DNA of 64,000 nt from Rhynochetos jubatus (GCA_027574665.1 CM050690.1:69855433-69919432); one strand, 5' to 3'; shown: positions 23,001-38,000, counted from the first letter of the stretch. Numbers and translations are program-made. The notes: generated by a model not told the origin, from the letters alone.

Positions 23001-26000
23001 TATATGCTTTAACGACTAGTCTGTATTTTGTGTTTGACAGTAGGTGATTCACGGTGTATCTTTTTTCTTCTGGGTTTTCTATTGTGTATTTACACAGCAC
23101 TGAATCATCTGAAATGAAACAGATAAGAGAGAATCACAGAATGGTTTGGGTTGGAAGGGACCTTACAGACCATCCAGTTCCAGCCCCCCTGCCATGGGCA
23201 GGGACACCTTCCACTAGACCAGGTTGCTCCAAGCCTCATCCAGCCTGGCCTTGGACACTTCCAGGGATGGGGCATCCACAGCTTCTCTGGGCAACCTCTG
23301 CCAGTGCCTCAACACCCTCTCTGGGAAGAACTTTTTCCTAATGTTCAACCTAAATCTACCCACTTTCAATTTAAAGGCATTGCTCCTTGTCCTGTCACTA
23401 CAGGCTCTGGTAGAAAGTCCATCTTTCTTATAAACCCACCTTTTAGTATTGAAAGTTGCAATAACATCTCCCCCAGTTGTTACCAATCAGCATAACCGAG
23501 ACCCTGCACCACTGAAATAACAAAACATGTGCAAGCCGCCCCCTTGTAACTTGCATGCTTGTCTCTGAGAAGGATGATGCATCCTGACTCATTGCCACAG
23601 GGTGAACTCACATCCCTTCTAATAGGACTGTCCACAGCGTTCCCATCCTCTGGCAGACCACCTAATAACTTGCTGTCAAAAGCTGCAACTGTTCAATTTC
23701 CTTTTACTAGAGCTTTTTAACAGAATGGTTTAGGTTTTGCCTTTTTTTTTTTTTCCCCCCCCAGAATCCCGTAGCCCTTAGCTTAGCTCAAATTATTTGA
23801 CGATCACAGAAAGCAAGAAATCTCTGCCTGAAAAAAACCCCATCTTTTGCCTCTCTATTGTGCAACTCCCAGACCCCAGGGAGAAAAGGGTTAGCTTATT
23901 TCTGTTCCCAGTCACACCCCTTGTCTGTTCACTCAGACAAACCGGGAAGGAGGCAACCTTAAAGTAACTGGGATTACTTGCAGGATATGGTGCTTCTATG
24001 GTTAGTTCAGTCATGACAGGAACTCCTACATAAGCCTCCTTCAGGTCAGACTAAGCTTTTCAGCCTGGTACTAGCATAATCAGCAGAAGGCTCTGATACA
24101 GGACATGACCCAACTGAAGAAGAGGCAAGGGAAAAACAAAATATATCCTTGAACATGTTGGAAACATCTGAAAACCATAACGGAGCAAGGTCATCCGGAG
24201 CAGTTTTGAGTGTGGAGCAGGAAGATCAGACACAAAAGTTTAAACGTGGCTTTGTGCCGCCCCACAGCTCAGTTCTGCTGAAGGAACTCCACTGAAGAGC
24301 ACACCCACAAATACTTCCGCTGTGAAAGAATTTCAGTGGGCAATTTACACAGTGCTCCAGTTCTGAAGGAAATAAATACTATCCCTTCTGTTTCTAAAAT
24401 ACCCAAATCCTAGTAAAACTAACATGCTTCCTATGACTCTCATCCAAGCAGACCACAAACACATGTTTTTGAAATTCATCCAGATCACGAGAGGCAGAAA
24501 CCTGACTCCTCCTACAGTACTGCAAGAATCCGTTCTGGAGCTCACGCTGGAGCTAAAAGGAGCTACAGACAACAGGATGGGGGCCATAAATCTGTGTAAA
24601 GCCACAACCCTCTTCCACCCATTAGCACCTCAAGCATTACAGAGGAACCTAAAGCCACATTATATTGCCCAATGAGCTGTTTTGCTTGCCTAACGTGAGC
24701 TGTCTGAGAGGCTGCAGTATCAGCAACAGCCACAGTGCCTTTCATCAGTACCAACAACACAACTTCCTAAATCCCAGAGCTCAGTTACCTGGAAGAACAT
24801 GTTTTTTGGACCCTTTCAAACTGCAGTCCCCTCGCACAGGTGACACATAGACATGGTAGCCTTTTACAAAACCAGGCTGTGACTCATTGGTGCGATAAGA
24901 ATCCCAAGAAAGTGTCACTGTGTTGAAAGTCAGTTCCACCTTTTCCACAGTAGGATCAAGCAGAGGAGCTGGAAGAAAGGAAATTGAAATTAAACTTGCC
25001 ATTATTCTTCAAGAATTTTTATCTTCTCACTTGAAAAACATCTAAATTCCCATGTGGTGTTTTGGTTTATATCTTCACTTGAAATTAAAAGCTGAACAAA
25101 CCAAAGCGCTCCACAAAAACTTTCAACTTCACAGAGCCTTCACGCAGCCCACGTTATACACAAAGAAGTCACTGCTAATCACAGCTTTGTTTAGCTGTTC
25201 TAATTAACACGGAATCTACCTGGTCACTGCACGAGTCAAACAGCCTGATGTGGGGCTGTGTATGCTGTCATATAACTTTTAAACGATGGTACAGAAACAA
25301 TGCAGAAAATACATTCCTAGCTAGTTGCAGGAGAAAGGCTGCAGAATTCTTCTGTTTGTGACAAATGAATTCAGCCAATACCCAAACCCTAAAAGTTTTG
25401 CCAACTTACGTAGCTCTCTGAGATAACCCGTCTTCTTCTCCAGTAAGTAGGCGCTATTAGCAACAGATCCATAGATGTGGAAGTTGTATCTCACCCCCGG
25501 TACAAAGGCAGCTAAAAAATATTGGAACTGATTACAAAAATAGGTTATGGTTTCATGTCGTTTTTGTTTTCCCTGCTTTCTTACAGAGGTCTGTAATCCA
25601 TAAGAATTCTTTGTGTGCTATTGTGCTATTAAAGCAACTGAAGGAGATGGAGGGTAAACCAATTCTTACTCTGCATAATGTGAATTGAAACATTTATTCT
25701 GTCTGAGAGAGAGAATTGACAGGGAGGAGAGGGTAATATATATTTGTTGCCCTACAACTTTCAAGATGAGTGCACAATAGACTCCAAATGCATCAAAGAG
25801 CAAGATAATTTCTTTTCCGATTCTGGCACAGGCAAAGGTCGTGTTTTGGACTGTTGAATCTAGACACAGACCCATGCATCAGAATTCCATGTTAGTCTCA
25901 CTGACATCCACTCCCACTCCAGGTAATCAAGTGCAACCCACTGAAGAATGGGACACCGTTTTCCCTGTGTTGCCCCACTCGCCATCAGTGAGGACACAGG

Positions 26001-29000
26001 CTCCCATGTGTTTGTATGAACTGAAATGCAGCTCCTTTACTGCATATTGGAATGTGTTCAGACAAATTTTGTTCAAACATGTTTCATTCCAAAGTGAACT
26101 CTCAGCTCAAGAGACCCCAGGACGGCTATATTCCTGCAGCTGTGGGCATATATCAGAGCAACTTCCACACAGCCAGACAGGATTTAGGTCTCATGGCCAC
26201 CACTGGGATGAAAACCACACAACTGTTCCTAAGCAAGGATGGGCGCTAAGACACATGATTTGTGGCACACCAACAGCGCTAAACCCCTCACTCCACAGTG
26301 GGTGTTAAATTACCTTAATCTAAACTTCTGACCCGTGTTACACATCAGGCAGAGCTCCATTTGGCATCTCTCCTGCTAAAAGACTTTTAACTCCTCCATT
26401 AACCTCACCATCCTCCTTCAAGATGTTAACTACAAGCTACTTGGAAGAGTTTATTTCTAAAACACTATGCAGACTTCCAAGGCTTAAGGGTGCTGGTACA
26501 TCTGTGGTGCCCACCTCATTTGCTATGCAAAACATGATGCCATACGCCTTTGAAGAATTACACTTGCCCTGCACATACTTCAGTATTCCACAGGATTTGT
26601 TTCCTAAATTCAGTCAAGGCCCACAGCATGAAAGACTACTGCATAGACAGCAGAAAGAAAAACTGTTCGGCTTTCACCTGAGTTGATCAGAGCACTGGAA
26701 GTGTTTGGCCCAAATTTCTTCCACTGGAGATCACAAGGCTGCAACATCGGGAAGTTACACCAATCGATAATGTAACTGCCGTATATATGTCTGGGCTCCC
26801 AGGAAACAAAAATGCCATCAGCTGAACCAGTAACCTGTTCTTCTTTAAGGTCTGAACCACTGAGCTCTTCTCCGGTGCCTATGAATGAACAGAACAGCCT
26901 CTATTACTTTCCTGCATGACACCTCAGGTTCACAAATCAAGATCAGTATAGTTTCTTTATTAAGCTGTTAATAACAAAATGGTTGTATTCCTTCACTATC
27001 AGACGTATGGGCGCTTTCACATGCTGAAAGCTGACAGCTCAAAAATTGTCCAGCAATTACTACTATCTATTCAGAAAAAGAACTCGTCTGCAGAACCTGG
27101 AGTTATAAATGGAAAGCCACAAGAGGTTAATCACGCGCAAATAGTTCCCTGTGAGGCACTGGTTGCACCTCCACGGTACCTGCCGCAGCACTGAGGCCCT
27201 AATTTAAGGCTAAATGTGTTTTTCTCTGCAAAGACTGTCTGTGGAAAACAGACTTTCTGTTGTAAGGGATAGGCCAAGGCACTTAAGCTTCATATACATA
27301 CAGTTACCACCATATAGGCAAAAATACAGTAATGATTTCCAGACAGTACTGACGCGAGTTAGCAGGCCAGGATAGCTTGTTCCCCCAACATGGTAAATTA
27401 TCACTTCACTTAAAACAGATGAAAACAAAACTTTCAGAATGGGAATCTAAGTTCAACTGAAAATACCCGTACTGTTACCTGTAGCTCTAGGGATGATCAA
27501 TACTGAAGGAAGAGAATAATTAACACTGTTCTTTGCCATGATACTGAATCTGTAGGAATGGTTGTCAATGGAAATCCTTGTGCTGTTGTAGACTGATGAA
27601 AAGGAGATGCTTTCAGGCTTAGAGCCATCTTCTACTTTTTCCCAGGTTACTTCATAGGAAATAGTTCTTCCATTTGCTCGAAAACTTGGTGATTGCTGAA
27701 GAAAAAAATATGGGGGCAGACACCAAGTACTTAGTAAATTTTGCCAAAAAAAATATAAGAGAAGTGTTTAGAACTAATCGGATGTATTATTTCTGTAAGA
27801 ATAGAAACATTTGTTTACATACATGCATACACATACAGGTTGAAATGGAAAAGCAGAAAGTAACGGAATTTGCCTTGTGATAATGCTTAGAAACATAGAA
27901 GTATATGTCTGAAATGCCAGGACAGCACACCATCACACAGCTACCTTTTCACACTGAACTGCAATTAATTGCACACAAACTTGCTAAAGTTCATGTGAGA
28001 AGTTTCTAACTCCTTTCTGAAGGGTTTTGTTTCCATTTCTATACCCATGTCTCACCTTCCAGAACAAGGTCACATTCCGCCCTCCCAGAACCGGTGTAAT
28101 TTCTCTCCAGATGTCCAGTCTCCCTGACGGAGCTGCAATAAATACAGCAAAACAAAGATGCTCTAGGTGCAGAAAGGATAAATTGCTCACTTGCTTTCTC
28201 CCTCCCATTTGAAGAGATTCCTCCACCAAAAGATCTCTTTTCCCATCACTCCCAGGTCTTGCCAAAACATCCATTAACTTCTTACTCCTTTCATTCTTTT
28301 TTTCTGAATGAATGTCTGCTTCATTTCCTGAGACAAATCCTTCTATGCTTGCAGTTCCCAGGTGCTTGTTCCTGCCTCTGCACAGTTCCTCCCACCCTCA
28401 CAGAACACGAACTCAGTCTGCCCATCCTCCTGGTCATCTGGCTTTCCCACTGCCTGCCCTGAATGAAATGGCATGTAGGATGTCAGTTGTTTAAGAAGCC
28501 ACCTTCCTAATGTTTGCTTGGTGTGCATGTACTGTTACGCATGCAACAGGCCTCTGCTTTAGCCCCACAGCGGAAGAGCAGCAAGTAGCAAACAGGCAGC
28601 AAGTGAAGCTTCTCTTCTCCATAGGCTGGACATACGTGCTTCCCTTGTTCTGATGGTTCGGGCTTCACTCCATTCACTCCACCTCCAGAAATGCTTAGCT
28701 GCCGCGCAGTGTACCCTGGCTGTGTATTCGGTGTAGGGCTGCAGTCCGCCCAGGGTGATGCTGGCATAATGGAGATGCATGTCTGAACTGTTATGCTGCA
28801 AGAGAGAAAAACAAAGCATTCAGAGCTCGGTTCAGCTTCATCGGCTAGAGGGTTTTGCCTGAAAAAATGGTTTCTTCCTCTAGATCCTACAATAGCCAGT
28901 TAAGCTTGACTTGGAAAAGATAATCATGGAAGAATTGTAAGAAAAAATAAGAAATATATACATGAGATCCCAAGGCTGGGAAATCTAAAAAATTGGTCTG

Positions 29001-32000
29001 CAAGCTGACCCTGCATAATTAACTGAGTAGGAGTCACTCACAATCTGCCAAGTGACTACTATTTACATCAAGGGGAGAATTTACCAAGATCTTATCCTCG
29101 CCCAGTCTGGGTCTCTTACTCGGTTCATGTAAGTACTCTGCTGTTCCAGCTCAATCCGCAGCATCTACAGCTACTTTTTCTTTCCATTTTTTTCCCAACC
29201 TTCTCCCCCACTCCCTCGCAGGGGGAAGGGTGAGTTCTGGTAAGAGCCAAAAACTGTCTTTTAAAGGCTCTCCTCTGTCTCCTGCAAGGATCAACTGCAG
29301 CAGCCTTCTGATCTAACAGCTCTTGAGCAATACTTAAGACACAGCGTGCTCCTGCTCTTCATAATGCCTTTTTCTATGCTAGAGGCAAGCTGCCCTCATG
29401 GGAAAAGGGCTACAGAGAAACCACAGTACGTATGCAATGAGTCAAGCAACCTTACTCTTTGTGAAAGAGGTGGAACAAGACAAGGACTCTACTCAAACAA
29501 TCTTCAAGCAGATGGAAGAGGATGGGAAGAAAAATTGTTCTGAGCTTCCCTAACTAGAAACCAGACACACTACCCTCAATTACAGTCAATAGCACACAAA
29601 AACCTCCTGGACTAACACAAAAAAGGCCTTCAACACACCTCTCCACCATCTGTGTGTAAGAAGTTTTGAGTCAGCAAACCACGACAAATCAAGATTAGCA
29701 ACAGTTAACAGCAGCGGTAAGTTCCATAAGTATTTACATTTACTTCAGCAAATCTCAGAACCCATCCGGCAGAGGACAGAGCCACATATGCAGCCCGGTC
29801 ACACTGCCCACGTCAGCCAGCGGTACAGGAAGTGTTGAGTATGAGCTAGTGCCAGCAAAGGCTGCCCATGTGGACCACTTAATTGGTGCTGAGCTTGGGA
29901 GCAACCGAATCCAGAAAACAGACGCATCAACACACTCACAAGATTTAGACTGTAATCATATTCCTGGGGAAATATTTTTTAATCTCCCATCAAAAAGATA
30001 GTCGCTATGTTTTTCTGTATGAAATTCACATTTCATACCAGTTGTACTTTCCCATCAGGTCGGAGCACTTCAGTCTGACAAAAGAGTTCCATTCCTTTAT
30101 TCCGATGTTTCCAATATAATGTGATTTCTGTATCGCTGGATTCTTCCCACAGCTGGAAAGGTGCAGTGGGATAAACTGCCAATGGAAAATCTGAGTTAGC
30201 TCTCGTAAAACATAAAATATAAGCAAAAGTATTTTAAGGTATTTTAGCTGAGTGGTAAAAGCAAATAAGAAATACAGATTTTTCTGCCAGTCTAGCAGAA
30301 GCAGGTATAAATTAATTTCAGAATGTAAATGTAAGTAAATGTTATACAAGATTAAAAAAAATCCAAACTTGTGCTGACTTGGAAATATTTTAGAACACCA
30401 TGAACAAAAGAAGGAGTCAGAGGCTTATATTGCAAATCCAGTAAATTCTGTAATCCAGCGCCTGGTGGAGGCTCCTGATCGGTGAGTAATATTTGCCGTA
30501 TTTCTACACCCCAGAATCCTCTTCACCAGAAACTCTATTCACAACTCTTACACTGACTCGTGCCAGTACTCACTCTCTGGTAAACACTGCCAATGCTACT
30601 TCTTCCGTAAGATTTCTGAGATCCTTCACCGCTATGTAGGCTGTACTCAGCGAGAGCAGCAGATCTCAAACTCTCCCATATTATCAGTCCAATTTAAGAT
30701 ATGGCAATGCGAGCAAGTGGTATGTTTACAGCTTTGGCTGTTATCTTTGAACTTCATGGACTATGAAGTACAATTTGAGGAATTCCAGACTCAAAGGAGC
30801 TTGAGTTTGATACAGAAGGTCCTAGCTATGACACGCAGAATTAGAAATTACAGACTTCAGTTTTTGTGTACTTGGTGACATCCTTTGAGTACAGAAAACC
30901 TTATTGTAAATATGTCCAGGATGAGAGAAAACAAAGAACTTTACAGAAACTACTATTTACAATGTTAACTCATCACAATGACTATATATCATTTCTTGAA
31001 CTTGCAAGAAGGCTGTGAAACTTTAATGTACTTAGCACACCGGATGTAACCTATTTTAGCCTGATTTCTCATGAAAACTGTTTATAATATTATGTTGTCT
31101 CACTACAACCTGACAGCTTGCTCCTCCACTTTCTTCCTGCTCTATTTCTTACACCCCGAAACAATCAGATCACCAACTTTTAGAACTCTCATGCCTCTCT
31201 GAGACAAATTTAACAGAGACAGGCATTTAACATATGTTCCTACATGTCATATGAAAAAGCGTGTCTAGCAAAACCACCTCTTTCCTGGCAGTAGCTGCTT
31301 ACACCTCTATCACATCTCATTTGCATCTCCATCTTACTTTGGAAGGACAGTAACATCAGCAATAATATCTGGAGAAAAGACTGAATTCCCAAGTAACCTA
31401 CGGAGATATTTTCCTTGAGCTCATTTTATAACCTTGTCTTATGCTGACAATATACTATACTATGAACCAGCTTCAGCAATGCAGCAGATTTTGAAGCATT
31501 AAGGGGTCATTTCAATAACCAAATCTGATGTTTGGAGTGAAGCTGTTTTTTACCATTAACACAACTTTGCAAAGCTGAAACTGAAGAGACAGCAGATAAC
31601 TATAGCACAGGGGCAGGTAACTAATAAAACTGTGAAGATAAAAATCAAGGACTTCCAAACTTTAAACTGGGGCACTCAAGTATTAAGATCAGGAGGAGGA
31701 CAAGGCCTGCAACAAAAAAAAAATCAAGAAAGACATAGAAAAGACCTTACTTCTGTGAGTTACATCAAAAACATCCATGGCAGTTTTCTTTCCCAGTGGG
31801 TTTTCCACAGTCACTGTGATATTACACATCCTCTGCTGGCCTATATCCCAAGAACACGAGCACTGCTCAGAACAACTTACTGTGCACGGAACCGTTCTTT
31901 GGGAAAACCTATCAAAGAAAGGGGTGGGGGGAAGGGAGAGAAAAGAGAAAGACATTTTTCCATACTGTACAATCAAAATCAGTGTTGAAATTTTTGATGA

Positions 32001-35000
32001 CCAGCTAGAATATTTTATGCAGCATGATAAAAAATAAGGCTGAGGGGGGCTATAAGGAACCACACAGTTCTTTCCCCTAGCCTGAAGCAGGATGAATACA
32101 GGTATTCTTACAATTAGAAAGAAGTTTTCTTCAAAGTCTAAGTTTACTTTATCCTTTTAAGATACAGCTAAATTGCTTTTAGTGATTTTCTTGTGGAAAT
32201 TCTAAACTAGGGACTTACTTGCCAAGAATTAAATCACTCACATCTCTACCATTATGCTTCTAAATGTGGTAATTTCAAGTGCATCTTCTAACCTTCCATT
32301 TTCAAATCATCATCACAATATCTTAATGGAAGTGAATGATGCAGAGACCATGAAGGTGTGTGCAATAATGACCTGCCTTCTGCTGCTACCTTCTGATGAA
32401 ATTTTGTTGTGATGATGAGGCTTCTGTCCTGTTTTAAGAGTTCCTCTTTCTCTGCAGACCCTGCTGTAAAGCCCCTGTAAAGCCCCATTTAGATGCCTCA
32501 GTAGCAAGGAACCGAGGGCCAGGTCTGATATGCCACAGTTGTGTAACCATAACTCAGACTGCTAAGAAAGAGTGCTCATAAAGTCTGCAGAGACATTTTA
32601 CAAAAACAAGCTGAAATTCTAGAACAAAGTAGGATTTTTGAGATAGGATTTTCAGTAGCTCAAGAACTCAAGAAGGTAATAAAACCAGCATATAAAATTA
32701 TAACATCCTAAAGAAAAAGAACTAGGGAGGCTAATCAGGTGTGCTGGTTTCAGGCAGGAACGAGTTCCTTTACTTCCCAGTGCAGACGGCTGGCCCAAAG
32801 CGGCCGGGGGAGTGTTTCACTCCATGGTAGGTCAGGCTCAGGGCACGTGCACAGTTCTGCGGTGGGAAGTGGCCTGTGGGGCTGTTAAGACTTGGGGCTA
32901 GCTTGACAGCTGGGCCCTTAGCTCCTTTGGTTAGCCCTTGGCAGTTGTTAGTGGTGGGGCAGGTTTCTTTGTTAGCTGGCTGGAGGGTCTGCTGGCTTTT
33001 TGTCCCGGTCGGGTTGTTGCTCTGGGGCTCTCAGGCAGGGACTGTTTGCTGCTCTGGGACCTGGCTGTGGTGAACTACTGTTCTATTTTCTGTTGTTTTA
33101 ATTACTTCTTAGTAGCAGTAGTATTAGTATCACTAATTTTCATTTATATTATTAAATAATTCTTATCTCAACTTTACAAGCTTTCCTTGTCTTTTCCTCC
33201 GACTCTCCTCCTGCACTGGGGTGGGGGGAGGAGGTGAGCAAGCGACTGTGTGGTAGTTAATTGCCAGATAAGGTTAAATTATGACATCAGGCTAACAGGG
33301 TTAGCTGGGAATCATAAGTTTGAGTCAGCATTAGTGTCAGTGGATCATGAGCACATTAATACTCAGCCTACCAGCTGATGAAATCCCAGTTATCTGCTGC
33401 GTGTTACCCAATAATTACCTTAAATTTTTAAGTTATCATCTATTTCCTGACTGCAAGGTGTCTCCATACCTCCTTAAAGATACCCAAACAAATTAGCCCA
33501 GAAGAATGGTTAGAAGGAACTTTATCAAGCAGAACCTGGTCTGATGGACCTGCAACTTTGTAATAGGTAGTCTAATTCTGAGCAGTTCTGCACTGCTCAA
33601 GCTTTGTTAAAGAAGTGGTCTGGAAACAGACAGGCAGCTAATTGCAACAAGGACAAACATTTCCAAAGATTTTAACGGAAAGAAGGTGACTGTTCTGTAC
33701 AGCGCAGGCCAGAGTCAACATAACAGTGAGGAGACTTACTCTTCAGACAAGGTGTATTTAGGTGAATTACGTCCATAGAGATAGGTGTCTCCTCCTTGGC
33801 TCCAAGTACATGTTACTGTTCTCAGGTCTTGAGTTTGGCAGGAAAAATCACTAGGTCTATCAGGCGGTTCTTGTCAGAGGGAATAACCAAAAAAAACACC
33901 AACAGCATAGCAGTCAAGGCAAGAGTCATCAACCTTTTTACTATATTAACAAACTAGAAGTAATAGATATGTACAAAGTCTTGTTTACTATAGATATTAT
34001 TTCAATTATGCTTATTTAATGGCCAGTTTGCGGAGAGAATCAGGATAGCACCATAAATTAATGGGAATCCAAACACTTTTGCATATCATTATTGTTATAT
34101 TCATATATTCATTAATCTGTCTTGTCTGTAAAAATTGCTACTACCCTTCCAAAGGGAGACTGTGCTGAGTTTTTACCACATGCACAGACAATGAAGTTGA
34201 ACTAGTAAATGGGCAAGTAAATTTAAAAATCAGTCACCAGACCTAGGATCAATTAATGTGACTTCTCTGAACACACTGAATGCTATTCTTTAATGCTTTC
34301 TATATGCAAGTGTAGAGATCTGAAGTCAGATATTAAACAGAGTTCAGCTGGACATGACAGGACAATGACAACTTACAGCAAGCTTTCCCCCCCCTGCCCC
34401 CAACCCAGGCCTCCAGGCCCTACAGCCATTCTTGACTTTGTAACAGCAGGAAAATAGAACTTTCACTTACTACCCACAAAGAAAACTGCCTGATCATAGC
34501 ATTGGTCTTCATTGCAAGACTCTTGACAGTAAGCTGTGATGTAAGACGCTTCTTGATGGGTCACATTTTTCACAGTGAGAAGCCTGGTTTGACTGTTTGT
34601 GTGACTGAAAACAGGAAGAGCTGGGAGGAGAAAGAAGTTCTTAATCATTTGACCTTTCCTTCCAATGCAACAAAGAGTGATGTCTGAGCCTTCCTCTACA
34701 ATTTTTTCATTTGGAAAGATCTGTGGTCGACTATTATTTGAAGTGTCCAGGCCTGGAAATTAATACATAATAAACCATTTCAAAATCTGCTCGTGACAGC
34801 AGCCTGCAACCAAAACACATAACTGAGCATTTACACAAGTATCTGCTAATGTTATATTATCCATTCATGGACTTATTTAGTGTTCTTTCTCATACAAAGA
34901 TCAGCCACACATATAATCATACCTCTATTTCTCTTAGACCCATAAACATACAATGTAGTGCAACAAACTACCTAAGAGACTAAATCCATCTCACTGCCTT

Positions 35001-38000
35001 TCACTTAGGGGTGACAAGACTATGAGTTCAAGAACTGACTTTACAGGTGAATATCACCTTTTTCACCTATGAACAGGCTGATGCTCACAGCCAAAATGCC
35101 TGGTCTTGAAGATTATGAGCAGGGGGCTAGAAAAACATCACGAAGCTCATGAAGAGCTCAGCTGAGTCAACATTGAATGAATCAGATCAGTAAGGAGATA
35201 CTAAACTTGCAATGAGAATCCCATGGCTTTAAATATGGGACTACTTGATGCATGCAAAAATTAGTGGGAATTAAATGACTCACAGGCTTTAGTACAGGTC
35301 AGAGATAAAATCTACTCTCAAGACACTGATCAAAAAATCTGATTATGCCTAGAGTCACTGTATTTCAGAAAGCTGTAAATCAGGTCATTAATGCAGGATC
35401 AGTTTGTGACCAAAAAAATAGTGGATTTGATCCCTATACACTTTCAATTGCAAAAATTCTCCAAGACTGAGGTTAGTGAAAAAGAAAGGGAGTCTTGCAT
35501 CCTGTATTTCCTATTATATAAAGTGAAGCAGATTGCTAATTTATGTGCCACAATCCAAGTATACAGACTGGTGGTGCTTCTACTACCCCTTCCAAGGGGA
35601 AATAGTTAGTGACCACTTAGACACCAACAAGTCTATGGGAGCAGATGGGATCCACCCAAGGGTGCTGAGGGAGCTGGGGAACTGCTCGCCAAGCCACTTT
35701 CCATCATTCATCAGCAGTCCTGGCTAACTGGGGAGGTGCCAGTTGACTGGAAGTTAGTATGACATCCACCTAAAAGAAGAGCTAGAAGGAGGATCCAGGG
35801 AACGACAGTCTGACCTCTGTGCCAGGGTACGTTATGAAGTAAATTAGTTTCAGTGCCAGCATGTGCCACATACAAGACAACCAGGTGCTCAGGCCCAGTC
35901 AACATGGGTTTATGAAAGGCAGGTCCTGCTTGACCAACCTCATCTTCTTCTGTGACAAGGTGACCCACTCTGTGGATGAGGGAAAGGCTGTGGATGATGC
36001 CTACCTAGATTTTAGTAAAGACTTTGCTACCATTTACCACAGAATTCTCATGGAGAAACAACTGGCTGCTCATGGCTTGGATGGGAGTATACTTCACCGA
36101 GTAAAATACTGGCTGGATGGCTGGGCCCAAAGAGTTGTGGTGAATGGAGTTACACCCAGCTGGCGGTCAGTCACAAGTGGTGTTGCCTAGGGCTCAGTGC
36201 TGGGGAGTTCCATTCAATGTCTTCATCAGTGGCCTGGGCGAGGGGACGGAGTGCACCCTCAGTCAGTTTGCAGACAACACCAGGTCAGGCAGGAGTCTTG
36301 ATCTGCCTGAGGGTAGGAAGGCTCTGCAGAGGGATCTGGACAGGCTGGATCGATAGGCTGAGGCCACTGTGTGAGGTTCAACAAGGCCAAGTGCCGGGTC
36401 CTGCACTTGGGTCACAACAACCCCCTGCAACGCTACAGGCTTGGGGATGAGTGACTGGAAAGCTGCCTGGCAGAAAAGGACCTGGGAGTGTTGGTCAACA
36501 GCAGCTGAATATGAGCCGGCAGGGTGGCCAGGTGGCCGAGGAGGCCAGTGGCATCTTGGCCTGCATCGAGAACAGTGTGGCCAGCAGGACCAGGGCAGGG
36601 ATTGTCCCCCTGTACTGGACACTGGGGAGGTCACACCTCAAATCCTGGGGTCAGTTTTGGGCCCCTCACTGCAAGACAGACATTGAGGGGCCGGAGCATG
36701 TCCAGAGAAGGGAACAGAGCTGGGGAAGGGTCTGGAGCACAAGTCCTGTGAGGAGGGGCTGAGGGAGCTGGGGATGTTCAGCCTGGAGAAGAGGAGGCTC
36801 AGGGGAGACCTGATCGCTCTCTACGACTATCTGAAAGGAGGGTGCAGAGAGGTGGGGGTTGGTCTCTTCTCCCAAGTAACAAATGATAGGACAAGAGAAA
36901 AAGGCCTCAAGTTGTACCAAGGGAGGTTTAGACTGGATATTAGGAAAAATTTCTTCACTGAAAGGGTTGTCAGGCTTTGGAAGGGGCTGCCCAGGGCAGC
37001 GGTGGAGTCACCATCCTGCAGAAGTGATTCTCAGGGACATGGTTTAGTGGTGGTACTAGCAGTATTAGGTTGGACTTGATGATACTAAAGGTCTTTTGCA
37101 ATCTAAAAAATTCTATGATTCTATGATTCTGTGTCCCATAACTAAAACCCTTGCTGCTCCAAACAAGAATAATGCCTCTTTACAAAAACACGGTAGACAT
37201 GTTTTCTAAAGCAATTACATATCTTGTTTAAACCAAATTATCTAGAAACCAAACTGTTCTAATAAGAGATTGTAATCTGAAGAAAAAAGGTGCTTGTGAT
37301 ATCATTAATTACATTACTGGTTCACTCCCTGTTTACTCTCATGTCACTCACTGAATTTTATTGCAAGCAACATAAGGAGCTGGCTTGCTCCCTCTCTCTG
37401 CTTCTTTAATACTACCCAAAGCTATGACCCCAGACAAAATCAACAAATGCATCAGATGATATGGCCATAGCTATCCACTTCCTCTCCTCTCCCCTACTCT
37501 GGGCCAGCACTGCATCTGACGTGGAAATAGGCTACACTAGAGCCTAATCCAAGAACCCATGCCATTCTATGTATTGCACTGTTTTAAGGTGTGAGCTAGA
37601 AAAGCTCTAAAACTTTTGGCTTATGAAGAAAGTCTGCACATTAAAATATTGGCTAAAGCATTGCTATACTTGACTACAAAAAAACCCAAATAAAATAGCT
37701 GATTAGTGCTTAGAGATGAATGAGTTCAAAACAGATTCTTGATTTGATGTCATCTCTCCTGAACTGGACTTTACTGTAAAAGTCACCAGTGAATTACAAT
37801 CTAGCTTTGTACTGGAAAAAATAAAACCAATATTGCTAAGTCTCATTTTGCTTACCTAGGACAGTCTCCCACAGACTCCACTGACTCCAGATTTCTGATG
37901 CTTCTGCCTTGCTCCTGATTCTCACCGAGTGTGACACACACTCCAAAGGCAAGTCTGAATCCCATATCCAATGAAGAGGCTTTCCTGATTTATCAAGTGT

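Larger units (their letters stand above)
20010..31750 (-). other. OSMR: OSMR introns of the 3' half of the gene
   Basis: Between the exons listed here, these introns (20010-20970, 21394-22943, 23109-24788, 24969-25409, 25512-26677, 26879-27478, 27696-28055, 28133-28635, 28796-30038, 30176-31750) hold one recognisable element, the CR1 copy at 23131-23478. A GC-richer patch at about 20280-20660 and a 143-codon open frame on the other strand (22184-22615) have no recognisable product. Confidence 0.7.
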
